Shown here in pieces: positions 21,472 through 30,604 of a stretch of DNA of 64,000 bases. The DNA comes from Martelella sp. HB161492 (GTDB taxonomy: Bacteria > Pseudomonadota > Alphaproteobacteria > Rhizobiales > Rhizobiaceae): the NCBI RefSeq assembly GCF_013184775.1, contig NZ_JAATVV010000002.1:88203-152202 (forward strand), written 5' to 3'. Below the pieces are notes generated by a model that was not told where the DNA came from, did no database searches, and saw only the letters and a list, made by a program, of their open reading frames with translations. A program made the translations under genes and the position numbers. Each line of letters opens with the position of its first letter. Positions within the stretch are counted from its first letter, which is position 1.

Positions 21472-21567
21472 TGGCAAACTCCCCTTGGCTTTGAAACATG
21501 ATCGTATAGAAAAGCCTAGGCTCTGCCAATTCTCTTTCAATTTTCATACAAGTCCATCAGGTGTGCC

Positions 21568-22041
21568 ATGACTGCAAGTTCCATTGACGACCGTCTGAAA
21601 GCCCTTTCCATCACGCTGCCTTCGCCGGCGGCACCCGCAGCGAACTATGTTCCCTTTGTCATCTCAGGCAATCAGCTCATCATTTCCGGGCAATTGCCGA
21701 CGGAAAACGGCGCCATGGTCGCCTCAGGCCGGCTCGGTGACGGCGTATCGCTCGAGGACGGCCAGAAGGCCGCGCGGGCCTGCGCCATCAATCTCATCGC
21801 TCAGGCCAATGCTGCACTCGGCGGCGATCTTTCCCGCATCGTCCGGGTCGTCAAGCTGAATGGCTTCGTCGCCTCGACGCCGGATTTCACCGATCAGCAC
21901 CTCGTCATCAATGCCGCGTCGAACCTGTTCGGCGATGTCTTCGGTGATGCCGGCAAGCATGCGCGCGCCGCCGTTGGCATGGCCTCGCTGCCGCTCAACG
22001 CAGCGGTCGAGATCGACGCCATCATGGAAATCGCTCTGTGA
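21568..22041 (+). CDS. RidA-family protein
   Basis: The 157-residue YjgF/YER057c/UK114 (RidA) family protein resembles the longer YjgF-like subgroup with SIDDRLKALSITLPSPAAPA at the N-terminus and ISGQLPTENG in the core. True RidA enzymes hydrolyse reactive enamine/imine intermediates; the function of this subgroup is less certain. Its stop overlaps the GTG start of the next gene (GTGA), so the two are probably cotranslated. Confidence 0.88.
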   Translation: MTASSIDDRLKALSITLPSPAAPAANYVPFVISGNQLIISGQLPTENGAMVASGRLGDGVSLEDGQKAARACAINLIAQANAALGGDLSRIVRVVKLNGFVASTPDFTDQHLVINAASNLFGDVFGDAGKHARAAVGMASLPLNAAVEIDAIMEIAL

Positions 22042-22751
22042 GCGATTTTCCGTTCCTGACAGCCCGGCCAATCGCGCATCGCGGCTATCACGACATGAAC
22101 AAGGCGGTGTGGGAGAATTCTCTGCCCGCCTTCAGTCGTGCGATCGATGCCGGTTTTGCCATTGAATGCGACCTGCATCTTTCCGCAGACGGCATTCCCA
22201 TGGTGTTTCATGACGATGACCTGAAACGCCTGTGCGGCCTTGATCTCATCCCCGAAAACGAGACCGCAGACCGTCTCGCCGCCATCCGCATCGGCACCAC
22301 GCAAGCGACCATTCCGCGCTTCACCGATCTGCTGGCGCTGACCGACGGTCGCGTTCCGCTGGTGGTGGAACTGAAAACGGCGCCGACGCATAACCCGCTC
22401 TTTGCCACCGCCGTGCTTGATTGCCTGGCAGGCTACAAGGGGCCGGTCGCCTTGATGAGCTTCGACGCCCAGCTCCTGCGTGACCTCAAAAGCGCAGGCG
22501 CCCCCAAACCGCTGGGTCTGACCGCGATGGGTGATACCGAAGAAGCTTTCGACGCGCATCGCAAGGCCATGTCGATCGGCCTTGATTTTATCTCTTATTA
22601 TTATGATCATCTCCCCAATGCGTTCATCGCCGGCCTCAGGTCGGATGGCAAGACGATCATCACCTGGACCGTACGGGACGAGCGCGCACGAGACATCACC
22701 TTTGCCAACGCCGATCAGATGACCTTTGAAGGCTTTGATCCGCGCGTCTGA
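22038..22751 (+). CDS. Glycerophosphodiester phosphodiesterase
   Basis: The 237-residue GDPD-family TIM barrel is expected to hydrolyse glycerophosphodiesters to sn-glycerol 3-phosphate and an alcohol. The catalytic and metal residues are visible in IAHRGYHDMNKAVWENS, AIECDLHLSADGIPMVFHDD and VVELK. No signal peptide is present, so it acts in the cytoplasm. It starts with GTG overlapping the RidA-like stop. Confidence 0.92.
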   Translation: MSDFPFLTARPIAHRGYHDMNKAVWENSLPAFSRAIDAGFAIECDLHLSADGIPMVFHDDDLKRLCGLDLIPENETADRLAAIRIGTTQATIPRFTDLLALTDGRVPLVVELKTAPTHNPLFATAVLDCLAGYKGPVALMSFDAQLLRDLKSAGAPKPLGLTAMGDTEEAFDAHRKAMSIGLDFISYYYDHLPNAFIAGLRSDGKTIITWTVRDERARDITFANADQMTFEGFDPRV

Positions 22752-22783
22752 CGCCCCTTCATCCTGCGGCTCCGGGCCGGCTT

Positions 22784-24007
22784 GTGCTCAGCGCATCGCC
22801 CCGGATCCGCCCCAGTCATGAGTCGATCTTGAGCGAAAACCTGCAAATCCGTATCGAAAACGCGTTTGCCGACATCGCACCGGAACAGTGGGCGGCGCTG
22901 CCGCATGTCACACGCGGCGGTGCGGCGCCTTACAATCCCTTTCTGTCGCACGCGTTTCTGTCCGCCCTTGAAGAATCAGGCTCGGCGACCGCCGATACCG
23001 GCTGGCTCGGGCATCACCTGCTCCTGGAAACCGAGGGCGGGACGCTGGTTGGCGCACTGCCCTGCTATCTGAAGAATCACAGTCAGGGCGAATATGTCTT
23101 CGACCATGGCTGGGCCGATGCCTTTGAGCGCGCGGGCGGACGCTATTATCCGAAACTGCAGGCCTCCCTGCCGTTCACGCCCGCAACCGCGCCTCATCTC
23201 CTGATCGCCGACGGCCTCAATCTGAGCGCGGGTCAGGCTCTCCTGGCCGACGCGCTGAAAGAGGTGACCCAGCGGCTCGGCGTCTCTTCGGCCCATGTCA
23301 CCTTTGTGCCGGAAGACGAGATCGGCATTTACGAAGAGGCCGATTTTCTTCACCGCACCGATCAGCAGTTCCATTTTTTCAACGAGGGCTATGCCAGCCA
23401 CGCGGATTTTCTGGAAACGCTGGCCTCGCGCAAGCGCAAGACGCTGCGCAAGGAACGCCGCGCCGCTCTTGAGAACGGCATTACCATCGACTGGCTGACC
23501 GGTTCTGACCTGACCGAAGACATCTGGGACCAGTTCTTTGCCTTCTATATGGATACCGGCAGCCGCAAATGGGGACGGCCCTATCTTACCCGCGCTTTCT
23601 ATTCGCTGATCGGCGAGCGCATGGCCGACGATATTCTGCTGGTGATGGCAAAGCGGGATGGCCGCTATATCGCCGGCGCCATCAATTTCATTGGCTCGGA
23701 GGCGCTGTTCGGGCGTCACTGGGGCTGTATCGAGGACCACCCCTTTCTGCATTTCGAGGTCTGCTATCATCAGGCGATCGATTTCGCCATTGCGCGCGGT
23801 CTCAAGCGGGTCGAAGCCGGCGCCCAGGGCGAGCACAAGCTGGCCCGCGGCTATCTGCCCGTCACCACCCATTCCGCGCATTACATCGCCCATGCCGGGC
23901 TGCGCCGTGCCATCGCCGATTATCTCGAACATGAACGTGAAGGCGTGGCGGACACCAAGGCCTATCTTTCCGAACATACGCCATTCAGAAAAACCGATGC
24001 GGACTAA
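22784..24007 (+). CDS. GNAT-fold protein of the DUF482 / peptidogalycan family
   Basis: The 407-residue protein resembles the DUF482 (peptidogalycan biosynthesis/recognition) acyltransferase-like family, which has a duplicated GNAT fold related to FemABX. Recognisable blocks are PYNPFLSHAFLSALEESGSA, DHGWADAFERAGGRYYPKLQ, LASRKRKTLRKERRAALENG, and GRHWGCIEDHPFLHFEVCYH. The substrate is unknown. The start is uncertain: ATG 22784 or TTG 22829. It is followed 20 bp later by the HIT gene. Confidence 0.83.
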   Translation: MLSASPRIRPSHESILSENLQIRIENAFADIAPEQWAALPHVTRGGAAPYNPFLSHAFLSALEESGSATADTGWLGHHLLLETEGGTLVGALPCYLKNHSQGEYVFDHGWADAFERAGGRYYPKLQASLPFTPATAPHLLIADGLNLSAGQALLADALKEVTQRLGVSSAHVTFVPEDEIGIYEEADFLHRTDQQFHFFNEGYASHADFLETLASRKRKTLRKERRAALENGITIDWLTGSDLTEDIWDQFFAFYMDTGSRKWGRPYLTRAFYSLIGERMADDILLVMAKRDGRYIAGAINFIGSEALFGRHWGCIEDHPFLHFEVCYHQAIDFAIARGLKRVEAGAQGEHKLARGYLPVTTHSAHYIAHAGLRRAIADYLEHEREGVADTKAYLSEHTPFRKTDAD

Positions 24008-24027
24008 CCGCAGCTCTGGAGGAAATC

Positions 24028-24453
24028 ATGACGACACAAGCCTATGATGACAGCAATATCTTTGCCCTGATCTTGAAAGGCGATATCCCTTCCGTCCGCG
24101 TCTATGAAGACGAGCATGCCATCGCGGTCATGGATGTGATGCCGCAGGCGCCCGGCCATGTTCTGGTGATCCCGCGCGCACCGTCCCGCAACATTCTCGA
24201 TGCCGATCCGGCGGTGTTGTCGGCCATCATCCCGACCGTTCAGAAGATCGCGGTGGCGGTGAAGAAGGCCTTTGCAGCGGACGGCGTATTCGTCTGCCAG
24301 TTCAACGAGCCCGCCGCAGGACAGACGGTGTTTCACCTGCATTTCCATGTCATTCCGCGGCACGAGGGCATCGAACTGAAGCGCCATCACGACAAGATGG
24401 AAGACAGTGCCGTGCTGGCAGCCAATGCCGAAAAGATCCGCGCCGCGCTTTGA
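24028..24453 (+). CDS. HIT-family nucleotide hydrolase
   Basis: The 141-residue histidine-triad protein has the active-site motif HLHFHVIPRH (H-x-H-x-H-x-x pattern) plus NIFALILKGDIPSVRVYEDE and APGHVLVIPRAPSRN near the N-terminus. Relatives hydrolyse AMP-linked substrates such as aminoacyl-adenylates or diadenosine polyphosphates. It has a GGAGG ribosome-binding site and is convergent with the large ATPase gene. Confidence 0.93.
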   Translation: MTTQAYDDSNIFALILKGDIPSVRVYEDEHAIAVMDVMPQAPGHVLVIPRAPSRNILDADPAVLSAIIPTVQKIAVAVKKAFAADGVFVCQFNEPAAGQTVFHLHFHVIPRHEGIELKRHHDKMEDSAVLAANAEKIRAAL

Positions 24454-24491
24454 ACGCGGCGCCCGGCGAGACGGGGCCGGGCCGGCCCCGC

Positions 24492-27400
24492 TCACAGCAT
24501 GATCATGTCAACAGCATCGCCCAGCGCCTCGCCCGCCATGTCGGCCAGCGCGCGTTCATGGGTGAAGAGGATCGTCTGCACACCGCCAAGCCCGGCAAGC
24601 GTCCGCAATCCGGCAAGGCTGCGCTGATCGTCAAAGGTCTGGAAAATATCGTCGACGATCAGCGGTGACGGCTCGTTGCGCCGGGCATAATCCTCGACAA
24701 AGGCCAGCCGCAGCGCCAGATAAAGCTGATCGCGCGTGCCATCGCTGAGCCCCGCAATGCCAACCTCGGAACCGTCGATGCGCTTTGCCGTCACGATGGT
24801 ATTATCCTGATCATCAAAGCTCTGTCCAAGGCCTGAAAAGCCATTGCAGGTCAGTGTCGCGAAATGCCGCCCGGCGGCAGTGATAACGGGATCGGCGCGG
24901 CTCTGCCGGTACCGCTCAGAGGCCTGGTCGAGAAGATCGGCGGCAAGCCTGGTCACCAGCCATTCGCGGGCCGCTTCCAGTGCCTCTGCTTCGGCGGACA
25001 TCCGGGTGAAGGCGGCCATTTCCGCGCTCTCGCCCTCCTCCAGCGCGTCACGGCGCTGACGCAGCAGCGAGCGTTCCTCAATCAGCCCGTCCCAGCGGCG
25101 TCGCAGATCGCCAAGATCAGCCTCGCGACCGGCAATCTCACGCGCCATCGCATCGGCATCCTTTTCGCCGATCGCGGCCCGGATCGCGGGCTCGTCCGCA
25201 TCACCGGCAATCGCGGCAAAATGGCGCCTCTCTGCCGAAAGCTTGTCGGCAAGATCCGCCCGCTGCAACAGCCGTGCAACAAGATCGTTCGCGACGACCC
25301 CCGCCTCCAGCGCGGCAATGAGTGTGGCAAATTCCGCGCGCAGCACCGCCTCATGCGTCTCAAGCGCTTCAAGCTTCGCCGCCACCGACCGCGCCTGCTC
25401 ACGGCCGGATCTAAGCCGCTCCTCGGCTGCACGGTTCTCACCGAGCCGTTTCTTCAGCGTGGCCGCGATGGTGAGCGGATGGCCAGCCAGAAGCGTCCTG
25501 TCTGCGGCTTCGCCAAGAGCACGGGCGCGGGCCTCAAAGCTTTCGGTTATCCCGAGGCTGCGCGCCTTGCGGGCGGTCTGGCGCTGGTGATCGTCGAGCT
25601 GCGCCGGCAGCTGTTTCAGCACCTCCAGCGCCGCCTCGCCGCCCTCGATCACGGTATCGGCGCTCAGGTGACAGGCGGCAAGTGCTGCGGCAAAGCCGTC
25701 ACGCCAGTCCGCCTCAACCGCGGCGAGCCTTGCGCCTGCCGCCATGTGACGGTCAATCTCGCCGCGCAGCGCCTTCAGATCACTTTCGCGGCCACGCTGA
25801 CGCTCGAAAGTGTCGCCAATCTCCCTGATCCGGTCCGCCACCAGCCGCGCCAGCGGCCCAAGCGGCAGGCTGTCGCCGCCGGAAAGCAGCATGGAGCCGG
25901 CAAGCGCCTCCAGCGCCGCATGCAGCCCAGCCGCCGCGCGCTCAAGACCGGAAAGCCTGTCGCGCTCGTCACGTAACTGGGCCCGTCGCTTCAACAGGTG
26001 ACCGGCGTCCTGCCGCCAGACCAGCATGTCGCCCGGTTCAGGCGCCGAACCAAGTGCCGCAAACAAGGCGGCTATGGCCGATTTGACGGCGCTAAATCTT
26101 GTCTCACACCGCTGGACGTCTTCCATTGATTTCTCAATATTAGCATCCAGTCTTCTGATATTACGTACTTTTTCTTCTCGAATGGCTACACGGTCGGCTT
26201 CATCAAGAAGCTGATCGGCCAGTCTGTCGGTTCTGGAAACGAGATCGACAAAGCCAAGCCTGAGGCTCTGATCGTCGGGTTGTGCAGTGGCCTCCCGCCA
26301 GATCCTGTCGCGCTCACGGCGTGCTTCGGTCAGCATTTCGCGGCTCGGGACCATGTCCTTGCCGGTAATCTCCGCCAGCTGGCTTTCGAGCGCCGCCCTT
26401 TCGCTGCGCAGCCTCAGCAATCCGGCTTCGGCCTCACGCAAGGCCTGGGCTGCATCGCGATGCTGCCGCTCGGCCTCTGCCAGCGCATCCATATCCGGCA
26501 GATCGGCGGGCGAAACCGTCATGACCGCGCCAAGCGGCGGCCGCAGGGCTGCAGCTTCATCGGCCAGCTCGCGCTCCGCCCTGGCCAGCGTCCGGGCGAG
26601 CTGGTCGGCTTCGAGGGCCTGCCGCAAATCCTCGCTCAGGCTGTCAAAACGCTGCCGCAGCGGCGCCGGATCGATAACCCGTTCACCGGGAGCGTCCGCT
26701 TCAAGCAGCTGCAGACGGTCCTGCGCCCGCTGCAACTCCTCGCCATGGCGCTTGCGGTTACCGGCAAGCTCCTTGCCGTCACGCAATGCCTGCGCCAGCC
26801 GTGCCAGCGCCATGTCATCGGCCAGGCGGTGCGGCAAAGCCGATGCGTCCGCCTCGCCGATCCGCCGCGCGCTCTCGGCAAGCAGCGCTTCCGAGCGCAG
26901 CAAAAGCCCGTCAATCTCGCCAAGATCCTCGACGGCCTGACGATAAACGGCCTCATCGAGCGTCAGCGCATCGATTTCAGCACCGTGGGCCAGCAGGGTC
27001 TCATCGACCGCAACCGCCTGCAGCGCCTCATGCAGGGTTCCGGCGTCCTGGCGGCGCTCCGCAAGTGCTGTGGCATTGTCGTCGATCTCGCTGGCAAGCA
27101 CGCCAATGCGCCGCGCCATTTCCGGCGAAATCGGCGCGAGATCGCTAAAGCCGGCGAGTGCGCTCTCAAGCCGGTCGATCTCTTCGACAACGGCGCGCAG
27201 CCCTGCCATCTGCCGCAGCGCCTGCAACGCCTTTTCGGCCTGCTTTTGCGCGTCGTCCAGCCCGTCAAGCGCCTCGGCATTGTCCCGGACCTCGCGATTG
27301 AGCTTTTCCCAGTCCGATGCCTTCAGACCGAGATCGCGCTCACGCTTTCCCGCCTCGTCAAAGACCTTGCGGATCTGGTTGATCCGTCGGGACCGGCCGC

Positions 27401-27932
27401 TCGGCTCGAAGATCTGCGCTGCCGCATCACTGAGCCCGCGGCCGACACTGCGCAACCCCTTCAGGCCGGATGCCGCCGAAAACAGCAGGCTGCCGATCTC
27501 GCCGCCATCGGCCAGCATGGCATCACCACCAGCCCGCAGACGCTGCGAATCGAGCCCGAAGGCGCGCTCGAAGACATCACGGGTCAGATTGCCGAGATAG
27601 GGCGACAGCGCGTCGTCATGAAGCGGTGTTTCCTTGTCATCGGCCATCAGCAGCGTGTTCTTGCGCCCCTTGCGGCGGCGAAAAGCCAGACTGTCGCCGT
27701 GGCGTGCCTCAAGCGACGCTCCAAGCCTCAGTTCGCGGGCATCATGCAGGAAATCGTAACGCACATCCCGCTCGGGGAAGCCGAACAGCAGATCCGAAAG
27801 CGCCGACAGCGTCGAAGACTTCCCGGCCTCGTTGGGCCCGTAGACAATGTGAAGCGCCGCATCCGGCCTGAAGGCAATGCTGCGTTCGGTAAAAGCGCCA
27901 TAGCGCAGGAGATCGAGCGAGAGGAACCGCAT
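24492..27932 (-). CDS. yhaN: YhaN-type SMC-like ATPase (AAA_27), partner of the adjacent nuclease
   Basis: The 1146-residue protein has a Rad50/SbcC-like plan: an N-terminal Walker A region YGPNEAGKSSTLSALSDLLF, about 900 residues rich in alanine, arginine, leucine and glutamate predicted as coiled coil, and a C-terminal half with LSDGTRDQLYLALRLAFVED (ABC signature) and SPLIVDDIFQTFDDQRS (Walker B and D-loop). It matches the YhaN branch described with YhaO in Bacillus. It should use ATP to gate DNA access for the nuclease encoded just upstream. The genes overlap by one base (TGATG). Confidence 0.88.
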   Translation of the reverse strand: MRFLSLDLLRYGAFTERSIAFRPDAALHIVYGPNEAGKSSTLSALSDLLFGFPERDVRYDFLHDARELRLGASLEARHGDSLAFRRRKGRKNTLLMADDKETPLHDDALSPYLGNLTRDVFERAFGLDSQRLRAGGDAMLADGGEIGSLLFSAASGLKGLRSVGRGLSDAAAQIFEPSGRSRRINQIRKVFDEAGKRERDLGLKASDWEKLNREVRDNAEALDGLDDAQKQAEKALQALRQMAGLRAVVEEIDRLESALAGFSDLAPISPEMARRIGVLASEIDDNATALAERRQDAGTLHEALQAVAVDETLLAHGAEIDALTLDEAVYRQAVEDLGEIDGLLLRSEALLAESARRIGEADASALPHRLADDMALARLAQALRDGKELAGNRKRHGEELQRAQDRLQLLEADAPGERVIDPAPLRQRFDSLSEDLRQALEADQLARTLARAERELADEAAALRPPLGAVMTVSPADLPDMDALAEAERQHRDAAQALREAEAGLLRLRSERAALESQLAEITGKDMVPSREMLTEARRERDRIWREATAQPDDQSLRLGFVDLVSRTDRLADQLLDEADRVAIREEKVRNIRRLDANIEKSMEDVQRCETRFSAVKSAIAALFAALGSAPEPGDMLVWRQDAGHLLKRRAQLRDERDRLSGLERAAAGLHAALEALAGSMLLSGGDSLPLGPLARLVADRIREIGDTFERQRGRESDLKALRGEIDRHMAAGARLAAVEADWRDGFAAALAACHLSADTVIEGGEAALEVLKQLPAQLDDHQRQTARKARSLGITESFEARARALGEAADRTLLAGHPLTIAATLKKRLGENRAAEERLRSGREQARSVAAKLEALETHEAVLRAEFATLIAALEAGVVANDLVARLLQRADLADKLSAERRHFAAIAGDADEPAIRAAIGEKDADAMAREIAGREADLGDLRRRWDGLIEERSLLRQRRDALEEGESAEMAAFTRMSAEAEALEAAREWLVTRLAADLLDQASERYRQSRADPVITAAGRHFATLTCNGFSGLGQSFDDQDNTIVTAKRIDGSEVGIAGLSDGTRDQLYLALRLAFVEDYARRNEPSPLIVDDIFQTFDDQRSLAGLRTLAGLGGVQTILFTHERALADMAGEALGDAVDMIML

Positions 27933-29182
27933 CAGCTTTCCTCTGCCATGTCGAGCCGGGCCAGAAGCAGGCTCTCAGCCTCGGCGACAAGGCTTTCTGC
28001 GTCGACGCCGGGAAATGTCTGCGCATCGGCGACGGAAGCGGGAAGCCGGGCCCTTATTTCATCGGCCAGCACAGCCACATGGGCTGCAAAGTCCGGTGCG
28101 GCGGCAACGGCATCGATCAGCGCCCGGAAATCCAAAGCCGCCTCGGCATCGGCGATGACCGGACGCATGGCTTGCGGAGCGGCAAGATCGAATTCCAGTT
28201 TCTCCAGCCACAGATCGCCATGGCCACGCTGAAGGGCGGCCTCCGCCTCATCATGCCAGAGCTGCCGCTCGGCCAGCATCCGCCCTGCCCGCGGATGCGT
28301 GCCGCTCAGGACCAGCCTGAGCGCGATCGGTCGCTCGGAGGCGATCTCGGATAATTCGGCGGCTCTGATCTCAATGGCGGACAGGATCGCATCCTCAGCC
28401 ATCTCCGGCGTTACGGCGATGTCCAGCCGCTCAAACCGTGCCCGGTCGACGATCAGCCGCTGATGGCGGATCTCCCCATCCTCAACCGACACCAGAACGA
28501 CACCCTTCTCACCCGTTTCGCGGATGCTGCGCCCCTGTATGTTGCCCGGATAGATCACCGGCGGCATATCCGCCACCTGCTCATAGGCATGGACATGGCC
28601 AAGCGCCCAGTAGTCATAGCCGCGCGCCAGAAGGTCATCCACCGTGCAGGGCGCATAAGGGGCATGCGGCGGACGGCCGGACAGGGACGTGTGCAGCATG
28701 CCGATATTGAACCAGCCGGGCATGGCCGGCGGATAGCTGGCAGCGAGGTTGTCGTTGACCGAACGCGTGGCAAACCCCTGACCGTGGATCGCGACCTTCA
28801 GAGTATCGATCCGCATCGTTTCCGGCGCCTTGACGGAAAATTCGCGGACATTGGCGGGCATGGTGATCGTCTTCGTTACCACGCTTTCAGCGTCATGGTT
28901 TCCGCGCAGGATGAAGACCGGGATATCGGCACGATCGAGCCGGGCAATCTCGCGATTGAAGAACAGGCCGATACGGTTGTCTTTCCAGGCGCCATCATAG
29001 ATGTCGCCGGCGATCAGCAGAAAATCGACACCTTCGGCAAGCGCTGCATCAATCAGTCCGGAGAATGCATCGCGCGAGGCCTCGGCAAAGCGGCGGGCCA
29101 GCGCCTCATCCTTCATCGCCAGCCCCGACAAAGGACTTCCCAGATGCAGGTCTGCGGCATGAATGAAACGAAATCGCGCCAA
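27932..29182 (-). CDS. yhaO: YhaO-type DNA repair exonuclease (Mre11/SbcD-like)
   Basis: The 416-residue calcineurin-like phosphoesterase shows the Mre11 metal-binding motifs in order: FIHAADLHLGSPL, LIAGDIYDG, RGNHDAES, and GHVHAYEQV. It is expected to be the nuclease subunit acting with the SMC-like ATPase encoded downstream, by analogy with SbcCD. The start is TTG at 29182, with GAGGGA upstream. The pair forms a two-gene operon divergent from the aldo/keto reductase gene. Confidence 0.9.
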   Translation of the reverse strand: MARFRFIHAADLHLGSPLSGLAMKDEALARRFAEASRDAFSGLIDAALAEGVDFLLIAGDIYDGAWKDNRIGLFFNREIARLDRADIPVFILRGNHDAESVVTKTITMPANVREFSVKAPETMRIDTLKVAIHGQGFATRSVNDNLAASYPPAMPGWFNIGMLHTSLSGRPPHAPYAPCTVDDLLARGYDYWALGHVHAYEQVADMPPVIYPGNIQGRSIRETGEKGVVLVSVEDGEIRHQRLIVDRARFERLDIAVTPEMAEDAILSAIEIRAAELSEIASERPIALRLVLSGTHPRAGRMLAERQLWHDEAEAALQRGHGDLWLEKLEFDLAAPQAMRPVIADAEAALDFRALIDAVAAAPDFAAHVAVLADEIRARLPASVADAQTFPGVDAESLVAEAESLLLARLDMAEES

Positions 29183-29322
29183 GTTTTACGTCCCTCGCTT
29201 TTATCTTCGCCTATGGAGGGGTAAAAGATCACCCGAGACAACTTCAAGCCAAAAGCGCGGGTTCCACGCGTTTTTTGACAAAAGGCGGCCGTTCTGGCCC
29301 CGGTCCCATCATGGAGGAGAGG

Positions 29323-30309
29323 ATGCACTATCACAGTTTCGGCCGCATCGGCCGCCCGGTTTCCAATATCGGCTTCGGTGCCTGGCAGATTGGCGGCTCC
29401 TGGGGATCCGTCAGTGAGGAAGACGGCCGCAAGGCGCTGAATGCAGCGCTTGATTCGGGGATCAATTTCATCGACACCGCCGATGTCTATGGCGATGGCC
29501 GTTCGGAAAAGATCATCGCCGATGTGCTGGCGGAACGCGGCGGTGCCCGTCCCTTCGTCGCCACCAAGGCCGGCCGACGGCTCGACCCGCATGTGGCAGA
29601 AGGCTATAATTTCGAAAATCTCGAAGCCTTCATCGACCGCAGCCTGAAGAATCTGCGGCTCGAATGTCTGGACCTCGTGCAGCTTCATTGCCCGCCGACC
29701 GAGGCCCTCTACCAGCCGGAAACCTTCGCCGCACTCGACCGGATCAAGGCCAAGGGCAAGATCGCCCATTATGGCGTCAGCGTCGAAAAGGTCGAAGAGG
29801 CACTGAAGGCAATCGAATTTCCGGGCGTGGAAAGCGTGCAGATCATCTACAACATCTTCCGCCAGCGCCCGGCATCGCTGTTCCTGCCGGAAGCAAAGCG
29901 CAAGAATATCGCCGTCATCGCCCGCGTGCCCCTGGCAAGTGGCCTGCTGTCCGGCAAGATCACCCGCGATACCGCCTTCGCCGCCGATGATCACCGTAAT
30001 TTCAACCGTGCAGGCGACGCCTTCGATGTCGGCGAAACCTTTGCCGGCGTTCCCTTCGATATCGCGCTCGAAGCGGTCGAGGAAGTCCGCAAACATGTGC
30101 CGGCCGGCGAAACCATGGCAGCCTTCGCACTGCGCTGGATCGTCATGAACGACGCCGTCACGGTCGCCATCCCTGGCGCGCGCAATGCGCAACAGGCCAA
30201 GGCGAATGCCGCTGCCTCCGATCTGCCGGTGATTGGCGCAGAAGTCATGGAGGCGATGGCGGAGATCTATCGCAACCGCATCGCCCCCCATGTGCATCAG
30301 CGCTGGTAG
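29323..30309 (+). CDS. Aldo/keto reductase
   Basis: The 328-residue NADPH-dependent oxidoreductase of the AKR superfamily shows the catalytic Asp and Tyr in NFIDTADVYGDGRSEKI, the catalytic-lysine region FVATKAGRR, and NYIYNIF-like QIIYNIFRQRP. The near-C-terminal VAIPGARNAQQAKANAAA binds the cofactor phosphate. The physiological substrate cannot be told. ATG 29323 is chosen because GGAGGAGAGG lies directly before it; the frame is open to 29275. Confidence 0.9.
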   Translation: MHYHSFGRIGRPVSNIGFGAWQIGGSWGSVSEEDGRKALNAALDSGINFIDTADVYGDGRSEKIIADVLAERGGARPFVATKAGRRLDPHVAEGYNFENLEAFIDRSLKNLRLECLDLVQLHCPPTEALYQPETFAALDRIKAKGKIAHYGVSVEKVEEALKAIEFPGVESVQIIYNIFRQRPASLFLPEAKRKNIAVIARVPLASGLLSGKITRDTAFAADDHRNFNRAGDAFDVGETFAGVPFDIALEAVEEVRKHVPAGETMAAFALRWIVMNDAVTVAIPGARNAQQAKANAAASDLPVIGAEVMEAMAEIYRNRIAPHVHQRW

Positions 30310-30324
30310 GCGTCATCGACAGTA

Positions 30325-30580
30325 AAAGGCCGGGTGATCACCCGGCCTCAGATTGCTGACAAACCCTAGCCTCTTCCCTAACGTCATGCCTGTGCTTGTC
30401 ACAGGCATCCAGCCGACGCGCGTCCGCGCGGCGAAAGACTCTGCTTATTCAAATCCTTAAGAGTATGGATCCCCGTGACAAGCACGGGGATGACGACGGA
30501 GGGGGGCGGCCATTCCACCCCGAACAGGCAATCTGAACGACTTTCTCAGCAGTCTGAGGCCGGGTGATCGCCCGGCCTTT
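30325..30580. repeat. 35-bp inverted repeats flanking a mosaic repeat
   Basis: Two 35-bp segments, 30325-30359 and 30546-30580, are inverted copies of each other with two mismatches. Each contains a 22-bp palindrome or near-palindrome built on AGGCCGGGTGATC. They lie between the convergent aldo/keto reductase and ribN genes. The T run of each faces away from the gene it sits beside, opposite to a simple terminator pair. The 114-bp element at 30382-30495 lies between them. Confidence 0.8.
30382..30495. repeat. RIME-like intergenic mosaic element
   Basis: The element begins CGTCATGCCTGTGCTTGTCA and ends with the near-complement ACAAGCACGGGGATGACG. The two 29-bp ends are inverted repeats, and each is also a hairpin around GTGCTTGTCAC. 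Differences between the ends (CCTGTG/CACAGG against CCCGTG/CACGGG) preserve pairing. This pattern is typical of interspersed repeats of Rhizobiales; assignment to RIME specifically is from memory. Confidence 0.75.
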
Positions 30581-30604
30581 CCTATCCTGCTCTGTGCTTT
30601 CCAC

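Noticed and set aside
26280..28232. 650-codon plus-strand ORF opposite yhaN/yhaO
   Set aside because: It crosses the junction of two supported genes on the other strand and shows low-complexity, motif-free translation.
30325..30580. CRISPR array
   Set aside because: The repeats are inverted, only two copies exist, and there are no evenly spaced direct repeats or cas genes.
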